64,000 nucleotides of DNA from Phlebopus portentosus (GCA_037892935.1 JAYXKI010000011.1:62001-126000); one strand, 5' to 3'. Counted from the first letter of the stretch, positions 23,917 to 36,044 are shown. The notes: generated by a model from the letters alone, not told the origin. Program-made: numbers and translations.

Positions 23917-25347
23917 TCAGGCGACTCCCTTCGATGCCTGACCCGCGCTTGCCTCGTCAGTTGCGATGTTCGTGTTCAACTTTGTTTGCTCCTCCTGAAG
24001 CTTGCTCTCAAGGTCCGAAGTGTCTTCGCCGGCCGCTTGGGCTTGCGCAATCTTTGTTTGTTGATTTAGCTTAGGCTTATCTCGGAAAAGCACTGAGTAA
24101 AGTCATACCTTGATGTTTATGACCTGAACCTCGCCAGTAAGTTTGAGAACCTTGTTCTTGATCTTGCCAACCTGGAGCGCATCCGCCTCATCACCGCTTG
24201 CAGCATCGATAGCGGGGTTGAACAGATCTGTCTCAGCACTTTCGGCCGCCTCTCGCATTGCTTCGATGGCGTCCCGGGTGTCGTCAGAGACGGTGCTCAG
24301 ATCAACGTTGGCAAATGGATCTAAAGGCGGAGTTACTTATTTAACAGGCACTATTGAAATGCAAGGGGACGCACCGACAAAGACGGCATTAGCTTCAGCC
24401 TCGGCATCTCCGGCAACACCGTCGCTGATCTGGAACTGTGCGTAGCTGTATAAATAGCAAGAGAGTTAGTCAAGGCAACATTTCTCAAGATAAAAGGCAT
24501 ACTCGAGTTCCTGAAAGTTATCAGCCGTTTGAGTAACAGCTTGGCTGCTAGACGAATTCCCATCATCTGCAGCGTCAGTCGCAGCTGTATCAGCCGCACT
24601 TGCGGTGCTGGAAGTAGATACGGAGTCCGTTACAGACGCTGATGCTGAATCTGCTGAGGCAGATGAGGCGGTCGAGTCGGTCGAGTCCGAGGAATCAACG
24701 ACTCCCTTAGAGGTCGCACCAGCACTATCAGTGTCTGTAGCGATATTCGTGTCCAGCTTCGTCTGCTCTTCGGAAAGTTTATCTTCAAGGTCGGACGTAT
24801 CGTCGCCAGATGCCTGCGCTTGCGCAATCTTTTATAGAATCAGATGCAAGAACGAGAAGGGATACTCAAGAAACGACTTGCCTTGATGTTCAGAACTTGG
24901 ACCTCGCCGGTCAGTTTCAGAACTTTGTTCTTGATCTTGCCAACCTGGAGTGCATCCGCTTCATCACCGCTTGCAGCGTCAATTGCCGGATTGAACAGGT
25001 CTGTCTCGGCACTTTCGGCCGCCTCACGCATCGCTTCCATAGCATCAAGCACATCAGACGAAACCGTTGACAAGTCGGTGTTTGCAAATGGGTCGACGAA
25101 GACGGCATTTGCCTCCGCTGCTGCATTTCCCGCTACACCATCCGAGATCTGGAACTGCGCGTAGCTGTATATCACATAAATTTCCGAGTTGTTTGCAATC
25201 CAGGGAAATCACTACGTACTCGAGCTCCTGGAAGTTATCAGCCGTCTGAGTAACAGCTCGCTTTGATCGAATGGGTGCTGCGCCGACGTTACTCAAGGAA
25301 GCAAGGCCAGAGATGATCGTCAAAGAAAGCCAGACAAAGCGCGTCAT
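23917..25347 (-). CDS. Secreted protein made of two tandem copies of a small-secreted-protein domain
   Basis: The start at 25347 gives signal peptide MTRFVWLSLTIISGLASLSN, then a Kex2-like site (RSKR) before the mature chain. Two copies of one roughly 140-residue domain follow. Each runs from AVTQTADNFQEL through YAQFQISDGVAG, NAVFVDPFAN, AMREAAESAETDLFNPAID and VGKIKNKVLKLTGEVQV to IAQAQA...EEQTKL-TNIAT. They are joined by a Ser/Asp/Ala-rich linker. Single-copy versions resemble small secreted proteins common in Agaricomycetes, with unknown function; the repeats look helical. Intron positions are shared between copies (after EL, and before IAQAQA), so a genomic segment was duplicated inside the gene. 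Copy 2 has an extra intron in FVDPFAN (about 24320-24373). In copy 1 the intron before IAQAQA has a GC-AG border (GCAAGT donor). Confidence 0.85.
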
Positions 25348-26417
25348 TCTTGGGAAAAGCAAGGTTGTCAACAAGACCTTTGAAGATAAGACGATGCCTC
25401 AAGCAGCTAGAGGGGAAAGAAAGAAAGCAGCTTATAGGCCGAAGGAGAAAATGCACCAGGCAAACAGAGAAATGAAAGAATGAAAGAAAAAGTCGTCAAG
25501 ACCTGGTGTTCGAAGGGGTAAGGCAAGGTAGAAAAGCCAGGCCGAGCAAACGGGTAACTTTTTATAGACACCATAGTCTCCGGTAATTTCTCTTGGCATC
25601 GGATCAGAACACAACTGCTGTTTGAGAAAGAGCTTTTTCTGGCGAAAACGGCGCGGTTGCCATGAATAAGTTCCGCCAAACGAAAACCACGGCGATGAAT
25701 CAACCGTGGAAGTTACATAACCGGTCGTACGGCAGACCCTCTTCCCCTTTCAGTCTCGTTATAAAAGCCCATGGCCTCAATGTCATTCCAGAAATTATCG
25801 CATTTTCATTTTGCAGAATTTCGGTGATGTGCTCTAAATGGTGGATAGGGTGAAAGTCGCCAGTCCGACTACTCCGAGCCGTCGCAGCAGGAGGACGAAA
25901 GGAAGTACAGAAATACACGTGATCTCACGGACCCAAAATAAAATCCAGGCCTGCTCAACTTGCCAACTGCCGAATATTCTTTTCCTTCTTCTCTCATTTT
26001 CCGTGTAGGATACGCTAGTTTCGCGTCCGATTACCACTGGTCGCTTTCACTTCTATGCATCATGATGCCTGCTGTTCTACGGGGTCTTTTGCTGACATGG
26101 GAACCTACTATGTGGTTTGCAGGATGCTTGACATAAATGAGTGAACGTAGCAATCTTCGATGGAGATGAATCGTCACAAAGGACCGCTTTCTCCACTTCA
26201 GGTCACGAAGGTCACTTAGTCTGTCGGTCTTCGTTCGCTAGTGCTACGCTATGTCAGCTATGCGAGACAAACTGTGAAGTCTACGTGACTATTTTTTGCC
26301 ACAGATGCTCTTCTCAGGTGGGATACTCCACGCTGTACAATCCTCCAAAGAAACGCTGGGAAAGTCAAGAGTCAATTATAAAAATATAAAGTACAACATC
26401 GACCTCGACATTCGGTA
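25348..26417. other. Intergenic, no supported gene
   Basis: This is the promoter side of the secreted-protein gene and the 3' flank of the first P450. A TATA-like TTTATAGA element (complement side) sits near 25560. ORFs in both strands overlap one another and lack recognisable domains. Confidence 0.45.
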
Positions 26418-28680
26418 TTACATTCTAGGAGTCAACGTGACGAGAAGAGGGCCATTGCACAAAACAAAGAAATCCTCCAAATGTTCTTCCCAGTCATTAG
26501 GGTCATACCCAGGAGCGAACTGCAACTCAAATTTCTGCATCAAGAGAGCAACGACCATGCGCATCTCTGTCAACGCGAGCGCTCGTCCAGCGCAGTTCGC
26601 AGGACCATAGGAGAAAGGCATGAATGCCGAAGAGTTCGTTACTATTTCTCCGTCGTAGTTATTACTGAGGGCGTCGGCTTCAAAATCAGACTGATGGGGA
26701 TGACGCTTGACTGCATCGTGTGGCAACCAGCGGTCCGGCCAGAAATTGTTTGGAGCGGGAGAAAAATACGCTGGGTCTCGGAAGAGAATGTACGGAGGAA
26801 CAATCACTGCAGTTCCTTCTGAGATATAACTGAAGTCGGACGTTATATGATTTGATCGACGGACACGTCTGTGACACTGAAGATGAACGAACCTGTCTCC
26901 GATCCATTTTCCTCCGGTTCCAGCCTCCGGAGAACGCTGTAAGTATGTAGGTACAGGTGGCTGGAGGCGCATTGCCTCGTTTCTGACAAAGGAGTAGATT
27001 CTCAGCGCACGGGTCCAAACTCAGTAAGCAATGTAGACGTACATAACGGCATTAAGGAATGGCATTTCCGACAACTTCAACGTATCGAACGGATCACCTT
27101 CGCCAGGAGGAAATGCACAGTCGATTTCGTTCTGCAAGCGCCGGTAGTCTAGTGGATGGCTCATTAAGTAATAGATCAACCCGCTGAGCGTCGTGGACGT
27201 CGTATCTGATCCAGCAATTATTGCGAGTGACCCGTCCGAAACGATCTCCGAGTCCGTCGGCGCGACTTTCTCGACGTTATCTTCATCAATCTGCAGAACG
27301 ACCTTGATAAGGCCACTTCATAATGAATGGGTGGATGAGACATACGAGGTGATAGAACAGATCTCTTGTGAGGGAACCATTGACCTTGCGTGCCTCGGCT
27401 CGGCCGATACCGAACCTGCGAAATCTTAACAGATCTCTGCTCACGAAAGGTAGCTTGCGCAGAAGTGGCATGATCCAAGGTACATGATGGATAATAGCGG
27501 CGGTCCTTTCCGCAAAATATGAGCCAAATTTAGATCATCCGGACAAAAGATGCGCTTAGATGCGCTTACCGCATCCCGGATTCCAAGACCGTCCAGACGC
27601 CTTCCTTGTCACCTCCATCTCGCATAAGCTCAAATCCACCTCCGAAGCTGAAAGTAAAGTAAGTGGAGAGTCATAACATGTAAATTTTCGTCTTACGCCA
27701 TGTCACCCATGAAATCGGTGCTACAGGAAGATAACGGTCAGCATCAGCCACTAGATAGATCACTTGAACGTTCGACGTACGCAAAGAAACTGATCCACTC
27801 AGCCAAGTTCACAGACTGATTGCCATTCTTCACGGAGCGTTTCTCTAGCTCACTGACAAGTTGCAGAGCACGCTTCTGCACTACTTGTTCATACCCTTTG
27901 ACCGCAGAAGAGTTGAAAGCTCGATTCCAACGTTTACGGCGTCGTGCATGTTCCTGTGATGAGCGAATGGCTATCAAGGTAGGTGCTGTCGAAGGAGACG
28001 TCCGAGCTTTCCACACTGTTCGAGAAACATGAGCATAAAACAGTAATGCGGTAGAGTTAGGCTTACTTGGCCCTTTAGGCATCCCGTCAGACAAGGCACT
28101 GGATATCACCGATGCATCGGCAACGGAGAGTTCGTTAGGTCCTAGGCATACCATTTAGAGCGCAGACCGCGTGGACCATTTGATTTACTCACCGATGCGA
28201 ACGTAACGACCGTACTTCTCATGAAGCTTCTTGAGATCAAGGTGAAGTTTTCCTTTTGCCGTGTGATACGATGCCCAAGCCTTCGATATCTTTGCGAGCA
28301 GTGGACCGGGATACTTTGCGAGCGGATGCCACGGAGAAAGACGATAGAAGACGATACTCGCTATCAAAGTCACGTAGAACAGAGCAAATGCAGTGAGAAC
28401 TGCAAGTCCCCGGGACGTTTCGAAATGACGCAAAAAGACTGCAGCCGGAAGACTTGGAGTGGCGATAAGGAGGATGATTTGGACGAAAGGAAGAGATGTA
28501 TCCGGCTCGTAACGCCTGTAGATTGCGTGGACAGCCTAGGGAAGTGTTAGTTAGTAATCAACATCCCCAGCTACGAGTTTCAAACTGAGAGCTTACCAAC
28601 GCACACGCTACATCTAAAAGAACTGCATCGTGAAAGGCAAGCTGAGGTATTCCGATAACATGAGGTGAAAGAAGATCCAT
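26418..28680 (-). CDS. Cytochrome P450 monooxygenase (tandem copy 1)
   Basis: A split gene read from 28680 (MDLLSPHVIGIPQL...). Two to three N-terminal hydrophobic segments lead to the proline-rich hinge [20 protein letters not shown]. The C-helix region is [10 protein letters not shown]. The I-helix is [14 protein letters not shown] (read about 27190-27240), the K-helix ExxR is EAMRLQPP, and the haem-binding loop is [19 protein letters not shown] with the cysteine thiolate. The consensus arginine two before Cys is Ala in this loop, as in several basidiomycete P450 families. The stop is at 26418. P450s of this kind are ER-membrane oxygenases of secondary metabolism or xenobiotic breakdown. 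It is closely similar to the neighbour at 29.1-31.3 kb, with the same exon pattern, indicating recent tandem duplication. CYP family not assigned. Confidence 0.9.
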
Positions 28681-29096
28681 GGGGAGTGGTAGAGACTCTG
28701 AGGGGACTTTCGTGAAGCTGTCCATCCACGAATACGACTCCTAAATCTTAACACCTTGATCTGAAATTTCCGACTCCGGAGAAGCCCATCGAAGTACTAA
28801 GGGGTGCGAGTTGATTCATAATCCTGAGGTCATGGAACCGACTTGGGGGGCTGAGAGACACATCATACTTTCTCCGCTCGCATCCCGAGCGGTGTAACTT
28901 ATGATACTTGGCAATAGCTTGTGCTTGAGGATCGGGGAAGAGAAGGAGAATGCACAGAGCAACGTCAGGGTCAGTCAAATGATCGGCATTGATCGACCTT
29001 ACTATATTGAAATACCTGTCAGGGATTGGTTCACAAACAGCGTCAAATAAATACAATCTTAGTTTTTAGAAACTAATTTACAAGACAACAATTTGA
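28681..29096. other. Spacer between P450 copies
   Basis: About 415 bp separating the start of copy 1 from the stop of copy 2. A minus-strand ORF here (28748-29056) has no P450 or other recognisable motif. The spacer presumably carries the copy 1 promoter. Confidence 0.5.
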
Positions 29097-31329
29097 TTAC
29101 CTCCTTGGGGTCAAAGTGACTGGAAGCGGTCCATTACTCATTACGAAGAAATCCTTCAGATGCTCCTCCCACTCTTTTGGATCAAATCCAGGAGCAAATT
29201 GAATCTCGAACCGTTGCATCGTCAGTGCAACAATAATCCGCATTTCTGTCAAAGCAAGAGCCCGACCAGCACAGTTCGCGGGCCCATAAGAGAAAGGGAT
29301 GAACGCTGCTTGATTCGTTACTATCTCTCCGTCGTACTTGGAGTCCAAAATAACCTCCTTTACAGAACCTGATGAATAAGGATTTCGCTTGGGTATACCG
29401 TTCGGTAGCCAACGATCCGGCCAGAAAGTCTCGGTAGCGGGAGAAAAGTACGCTGGATGGCGGAAAAGAGTATATGGTGGTACGACCACTGCGGTTCCTT
29501 CCGAAATAAACCTACGCGAATTGGGTAAGAACGTGAGCATGTGAGTCAGCCAGCAGACGCAGTAAACGAACTTATCCCCAATCATCTTCCCTCCAGTTCC
29601 GGCTTCCGGTGATCTCTGCAAATAGGCTGGTAATGGTGGCTGCAGACGCATTGTTTCATTTCTTAAACGAATTGTTAGAGACGGGGACTCCACAATGAAA
29701 CAGGCACTTACATAACAGCGTTGAGGAAAGGCAATTCCGACAATTTCAATGTATCGAATGGATCACCCTCACCAGGAGGGAAAGCAGTGTCAATCTCCTT
29801 CTGCAGGCGTCGATAATCTAACCGGTTGCTCAACAGATAGTAGAACAACCCGCTGAGCGTTGTGGATGTTGTATCCGATCCAGCAAGGATCACAAGAATA
29901 CCGTCAGCAACAATCTCCGCATCTGTTGGTGGATCCTTGTCAATATTATCCTCGTCAATCTGTGGCAAAACATCAGCACCGTGGCGTATGTTGCGGAGAA
30001 AGCCAACCGAAACTTACGAGATGATAAAACAAGTCCTTTGTGACGGACCCTTTTGCCTTGCGCTCACTGGCGCGTTGCACGCCGAACTGCCGAAATCGCA
30101 GAAGGTTCTGCTTCGCGAAAGGTAGTCGAAATAGTAACGGCGTAATCCAAGGAAGATGCTGGTAAATTGCAGAAGATCTATCCTCGGAGAAATGTAAGAT
30201 TATCAAGTAGCTGCAGAAAAAAATCTCAGAACCCACCGTAGTCCGGATTCTATGAGCGTCCAAACACCATCCTTGTCCCCTCCGTCTCGCATTAGCTCAA
30301 ATCCTCCGCCGAAACTGGAAATCATTCTTAAAAAGAAATCTATCAAATACTGTCCGACTTACGCCATGTCACCCATGAAATCGGTACTGAAAATAGTCAG
30401 CTGTCATTAAGGATACTCATTTCCTGTATTTAAGCCAGTATACTCACGCAAAGAAACTGATCCATTCTGCAAGATTAACAGAGGCAATACCATTCTTGAC
30501 AGATCGTTTCTCCAGCTCTCCGATGAATTGAAGAGCGCGCCTTTGGACTGTCGGCTCATATCCTTTTAGAGCGGCCGAGTTGAAACCTCTGTTCCAACGT
30601 TTACGACGGCGATTATGCTCATGAGTCGAGCGAATGGCGATCAAAGATGGTGAGCTCGAAGGAGGAACTCGTGCTGTCCAAACTGTTGAAGAGATTGTCA
30701 GCACAAGAAATATGAACATCTATGAAATTTTTGACGCACTTGGTCCTTTAGGCATACCGTTCGTCAAGCAACTTGATACTACTGAAGCATCTATGATTGA
30801 AATCTCGTTGGGAGCTTATAACGTTCGTCAGAATACCGTTTGCAGGCGACGATTCTTGAACTCACCAATGCGGACATAAAGACCATACTTGTCATGAAGC
30901 TCCTTGAGGTCCAGGTGGAGTTTTCCCCTTGCCTGACGATATGTAATCCAGAGCTTCGATATCTTTGCAAGCACGGGACCTGGATACTTCGCGAGAGGAT
31001 GCCATGGCGAAAGTCGATACAAGATAATACTTGTGATCAATGAAAAGTAGAATATTATATACGCGGCGAGGATGCCAAGCCCGACTGAATCCTGAAAATG
31101 CCTTAAGCTAACAGCAGGGATACTCGGAACAGCGACGAGAAGGATGAATTGAGTGAAGAAGGCGGAGGCGTCAGGTTCATATTTCCTATAGAACGCATGA
31201 ACAGCCTGTCAACAAACATAATTGCAGCTCAGTATGATAACTTCAGGTCCACAATCGCAGAGAACTCACTAATGCACACGCGACATCCAATAGAATCGCA
31301 TCGCGAAACGGGAGCTCGAGTATTCCCAT
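29097..31329 (-). CDS. Cytochrome P450 monooxygenase (tandem copy 2)
   Basis: Read from 31329 ([20 protein letters not shown]). The motifs match copy 1: [20 protein letters not shown] hinge, [13 protein letters not shown]-helix, [17 protein letters not shown]-helix, [11 protein letters not shown]-helix ExxR, and [19 protein letters not shown] haem loop. It ends LPVTLTPRR with stop at 29097. All catalytic signatures are present, so an active ER enzyme is expected. The start is supported by alignment to copy 1 ([11 protein letters not shown] shared), although copy 1 has about eight more residues before that point. Confidence 0.9.
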
Positions 31330-32229
31330 GCTAAAGCAAAGAACAATGGCTGCAGATGCCGGTGAAGAGGGGCTCCTTTCAGCTTCCGTATTCGTGTCTT
31401 CTTATACGCATGAAGAAGTTCTTCTTACTACTACACCTCGGGCATCGGACACTCCGGGTAAGCCACCTGACAATACGGGGTCGGAACGCATTCAAACCTT
31501 GGGACCACGACGGAAACTGGCCGACTATGGAATCTCGATATCACGGGCGAGGAAGCGCATATGTGTGTGTGCTTCTCCGCCTAAGACCTGAGCTGTGCAG
31601 TACGTTCTTCGCCAAATTTGAAGCGAACCTTGAGCCATCATAGAAACTCCCCACAGGGGGGCAGAATTACGTTTCTGAGCCGCTTATACAGGAAACAGAA
31701 TTGGAAAGCTCGCCTCTGATTGGCTGGATTTCAATTCCGGATCAAATTTTTCAGGTTCGGGTATAGGGTTTTGCCCTCTGTGGGCCCGTTTCTTTCACGC
31801 ACGAAGTAGGAGCCTCGTGTATTTCCGAGCTGCAAATATGTACAGGCTCGCGTGGCCTGATTCTGCAAGGCGCTACAGAAGGTGATCATGAAGGTTGGAG
31901 CAAGCCATTGAATTGGTTCGGAAGAAATACAGTCCGCAGGCTCCCACGGGAAAAAACGCAAGTGATCGACATGGCTCAATGCGGACGGACTTCGTGGAGA
32001 GTGCGTGAGTCTTGTGGGTGACAGGTTTCGGTAAGCTACACCACCTGTACTGGACCAAAGCAGAACGTGAATTCAGGCACGAAGCCCCGAACTTAAGTTA
32101 ATTTACACCACAATACATTGAATTATTCTATTCCACATGCAAGCAATAAAAAATCACGAAAAAACGAAAGAAAAAAAGAACAATCTCTCGAACGAAGAAC
32201 TACTTGAAACCATCCTCCAAAAGCACGTC
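31330..32229. other. Intergenic, no supported gene
   Basis: This is the promoter region of P450 copy 2 and the 3' flank of copy 3. Overlapping ORFs at 31328-31643 and 31731-32058 have no domain features. Confidence 0.45.
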
Positions 32230-34473
32230 TCACTCTCTCAGGGTGATGACGACAGGCAGTTCACTAGGCTTCATGACAAACAAGTCGATCATCTCGCGCG
32301 TCCAGCGAGCAGGATCGTATCCCGGAGCGAGGCGTATATTAAACTTCTGCATGAGCAAAGCAGTCACCACACGCATCTCCGCCATCGCGAGGTTCTTTCC
32401 CGCACAGTTCGCGTGGCCTGCGCTAAACGGAATGAACGCCGGATAATAGTGCGCGACCTTCTCGTTGTTGCTCAGCATTTTCTCGGAGTTCGAGTTTTGA
32501 AGCCAGCGCTCTGGCATGAAGGAGTCCGGCGCAGGCGAGAAGTACTTAGGATTGTGGTGTAGGACGTACGGAGGAATGTTCACAGCGGTGCCCTCAGGGA
32601 TGTAGCTGTGTGAATTTTGTTACGTGTCAGGAGACTCGGTGCAGTCATCGACAACTATTATACGCACTCCTTGCCGATCCATTTTCCGCCTGTGCCCTTC
32701 TCCGGAGCACGCTGGATAGCAGTTGGCACCGCCGGTTGAATGCGAAGCGTTTCATTACTATGACCAAGAACGTTAGCTCTCGGTCATCACGGAGTACATT
32801 CGCGCACGAAGAAACGCACATCACAGCATTCAGATACTTCATCTCCGCAAGACGCGCACCATCGAACGGTTCACCTTCACCAGGCGGGAATACGGTATCG
32901 ACTTCTTTGCGAAGGCGGTCATAGCATTCCGGGTGCGTGAGTAGGTAGAAGAATACGCCACTGAGTGTCGTGGAAGTCGTATCCGAACCCGCGACGATCG
33001 CGAGTTCGCCGCTGACCACAAGCTCGTTAAGCTGGGCTTGAGTCATTTTTGAATCGTCTTCTTTGCCTTCGCCAATCTGAGAAACGGTACTACGTGAGTG
33101 ATACTGGCAGTTCTTACAATACAACCTAGCTTACGAGATGGTAGAAAAGATCCTTCGCACTCGAGCCCTTCTCTTGACGCTGCTTTGCACATTGAATGGT
33201 AAAGTTTCGGAACTTGACGACTGCTTCCGTCGCAAATGGAATCTTGAGCAGAAGGCGCGTAGCCCACGGAATATGCATCTGCCAAGCAATGACACTATTG
33301 CAGGAAGTAGTGAATGTTAAAATAAGAGAGAAGCTTCCATAATCAACTTACTCGATTCGATCAACCATCATCTTCCATAGTCCATTCACATCTCCGTCAC
33401 GCATGAGTTCGAAACCTCCGCCAAATCTTCCGCAATCTGTCAGACTTTGCAATGATATATGCACACTGAGAAAACTCACGCCATATCACCCATGAAATCG
33501 AATCTGTTAATGTATGCAAGAATTTAAACCCATCTGATCCGAATGACAAATTGACAGGAACTCACGCGAAGCAGATCATCCAGTTGACCAAGTCGACCGT
33601 CTCTCCGGCAAGAGCACGCTTCTCGAGCTCCTCTGCCAATTGTCCGGCGCGGCGGGCAATAGCAGGTTGGTACTCGCGCACTGAAGCCGTGCTAAAGGCA
33701 TGTGTCCATGCAACCCGCTTCCGCGCGTGGTCCTCTCTGCTCCTCGTAGCAATCAAATTTGGCTCCGCGTCAGGGTTACGACGACCATCCCACACTGTCG
33801 CAATTATTTTAGTCATGAAAATGAGCAGCACGAGCAAGGAAATACATACTAGGTCCCCGGGGCATATCAGGTGCGAGCAGCGCAGGCAGAAGATCCGCAT
33901 CGGCAATAGAAAGCTCGTTCGGCCCTATTTTCAAGCAAGTTCGAAAGACGCTCTAGAACTCAGGACTACGAGAAGACTCACCAAGGCGCACATGTGTGCC
34001 ATACCTTTTGTGCAAGCCCGTGACGACATCCAATTGCTTGCCCTTCCAAATCATATACATAATCCAGAATTTTGAAAGCTTCGCCAGAACAGGACCAGGG
34101 TATTTCGCCAACGGATGCCATGGAGAAAGGCGGTAGCACGCGATGCTAGTCAGGAGCGATGCATAGAACGTCGCAAAACCAGCTAGGTAAGCTGTCGTCG
34201 CTGAAGCGAAGTGGGCGATGAGGAAGGACGAGCACAGAAACGGAGTTGCAATGAGCAGAAGGAAAGTCGGGAAGTAGCTCGAGGGCTGCACTTCAGACTT
34301 CTTGTAGATCAAGTGAACGACCTGCGGAAGCAAAAATCATTGACACAAATGACGATTGAAAATGCGAAAGAACGTACCAGAGCACCTGCAACTACGAACA
34401 GGTACGCGTCGCGCAGGTCGAGAATAGGGAGACTGCTCATAGCGTGCACGTAGTACTCTGATGGGAGGAACAT
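32230..34473 (-). CDS. Cytochrome P450 monooxygenase (third, more diverged copy)
   Basis: Read from 34473 (MFLPSEYYVHAMSSLPILDL). The hinge is [20 protein letters not shown], the I-helix [20 protein letters not shown], the K-helix ETLRIQPAVP, and the haem loop FSAGHANCAGKNLAMAEMR; the position before Ala-Asn-Cys is His where the other two copies have Pro. The C-terminus is ELPVVITLRE with stop at 32230. Exon order parallels copies 1 and 2, so all three come from one ancestor, but this copy diverged earlier. A second in-frame Met 11 residues in is an alternative start. ER membrane; substrate unknown. Confidence 0.9.
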
Positions 34474-35072
34474 CCTGAGAGATGGGACTAAGAGAATGCG
34501 TGTATATCCGTTGGACACTGCTCGCCAGCTTTAAAGGACTGAGAAACCCGAAGACCGAGACTAAAACATGCCCGAGGCCGATGACGGGCGCAGGACAGTC
34601 CAAAACACATTGACTGTTCCCTTAGTCAATATAATTATGCGAATGGCGAAAGAAGCGGGATGTTTCTATTTCAGCTGAGAACCGTTGGTGAATGTGCGGT
34701 GGAAACGGTCACCCCGGAATGTCTTGAGAAGATAAACGAGCATGATAAGAGATAGAAGCACGGAAAACAATGTTGTTGAATGTTATTCCAGCTCTTCACC
34801 CAGATCTAATCCTAATCCCCGGGCGTGTATGTCATTCCTGGATGGTCTTGAGTTGCACACCCGTCGGGGTTAAACCGAGACTTGGCCTCACTGGTTGCAT
34901 GGAGAATTTCACATTCGCATCGGCCCCTGCAGTTCATCGATGTTGCGGCCGCAAGATTCGTGGACGAGGTCAATCAAGATTGGCCAACGTTGCGGCCGGA
35001 GTGTCTAACGGTGCACGTGCAGAATAAATAAGTCTGGGACAATTTTGAATCTTGAATATAGAAAATACTCAG
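34474..35072. other. Intergenic
   Basis: Promoter side of the third P450 and upstream of the tRNA. Small ORFs only; nothing else recognised. Confidence 0.45.
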
Positions 35073-35144
35073 GTCTCTGTCGATTAGTGGTTAAATCGCC
35101 ACGTTGTGGCCGTGGCGCCGTGTGTTCGATTCACACCAGAGACA
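35073..35144 (+). tRNA. tRNA-His (anticodon GTG)
   Basis: A 72-nt cloverleaf with every stem paired: acceptor GTCTCTG with CAGAGAC, D-stem GATT with AATC, anticodon stem CCACG with CGTGG around loop TTGTGGC, and T-stem GTGTG with CACAC around TTCGATT. The anticodon GTG reads histidine codons CAC and CAU. There is no intron. The D-loop AGTGGTTA and TTCGATT segments serve as internal A and B boxes for RNA polymerase III, and a TTTTTT run about 20 bases downstream is the likely terminator. The G at position -1 required by histidyl-tRNA synthetase is encoded (base 35072), though it is usually added after transcription. Confidence 0.96.
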
Positions 35145-35448
35145 CTCATTTAAATTATGGTATTCTTTTTTCATTTATATTTATGGAATATTATGGAGAC
35201 ATCACGTTAATATTACCATGGGAGACGAAAATTGTGGTGTATCTACACGTCTTTTTCAATGTTTGAAAACTGTGGTAATTCTGAATTGCAAGCATTGATT
35301 ATTTCGTCATTAGTATTTCTATACCTGGTCTCACTTTCGATAACAAAATATCGTCATAGCTACATGTACAATGAAAAGTGCTTTTGGTATGTAAGATCAT
35401 CTTCGTCGATATTCACTTCCTATTACTGCACGGAGATGTTCGCGCCTT
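35145..35448. other. Intergenic between tRNA and Pmp3-like gene 1
   Basis: AT-rich spacer containing the tRNA terminator (T run near 35165) and the 3' flank of the minus-strand Pmp3 gene. Nothing else seen. Confidence 0.5.
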
Positions 35449-36044
35449 TCAGTATGTTGCAGCGGCAGTTCCCGGCGCTGTCGTCGTCGCCGGAGCAGGC
35501 GCAGCTGTAGCTGCGGGAGCGGTGGTCGTTGCAGCCGGCGCTGCGGTACGGCCGGCAACCAGCGGGTCTGTGGCTCCCGTGGCGCGTTCACGCTTCGAGA
35601 TGACGTACCTGATCAGATATGAAAACATCATTTGATTTAGTTGGAGATAGTTGGAGAGGAACAGCAGAAGAAAGATAGACCCATGACGTACCAGGCGTGT
35701 ATAATGCCAGGGATCCAACCGAGGATGGTCAGACAGATATTGATCAAGAAATCTAAACGAAGAATGAGCGACTTGGCATATTGTAATAGACTACAGATGG
35801 TATCCGTACCAACGCTGAATGCTGAGTCTATACCAAGGCCTTATTAGAAAGGGAAACAGAATATTGTCTTAGAAAGAGCATTTGATCGCGTACCAAGGAA
35901 GACGGCAAGAGGGGGCAGGACACTACGAAATGGAAAGGTAGGTCAGCTTCTCGATAATCCCAGCGATGTGCGCTTGAATGCGCTTGCTTACATTGCCAAA
36001 AAGTAAAGGAGAACGCTTGATGTCGGAGATACACCAGTAGACAT
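35449..36044 (-). CDS. Pmp3/UPF0057-family membrane proteolipid, Ala/Thr-tailed
   Basis: Five exons of 53, 29, 30, 61 and 160 nt, read from 36044, give 110 residues. The core is VLPPLAVFLGLGIDSAFSV then DFLINICLTILGWIPGIIHA and WYV, the two-helix Pmp3 signature. Family members are tiny plasma-membrane proteins that influence membrane potential and tolerance to cations. Unusually, the core is followed by an about 40-residue low-complexity tail of Ala, Thr and Pro (AAPAATTTAPAATAAPAPAT). Intron positions and phases match the neighbour at 36.9-37.4 kb, so the two are paralogues. The plus-strand ORF across the same bases is a composition artefact of the GC-rich tail. Confidence 0.92.

Noticed and set aside
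35378..35635. Ala/Val-rich plus-strand ORF resembling a membrane peptide
   Set aside because: It is the antisense of the Ala/Thr/Pro tail of the Pmp3 gene; the minus strand gives a complete spliced family member.
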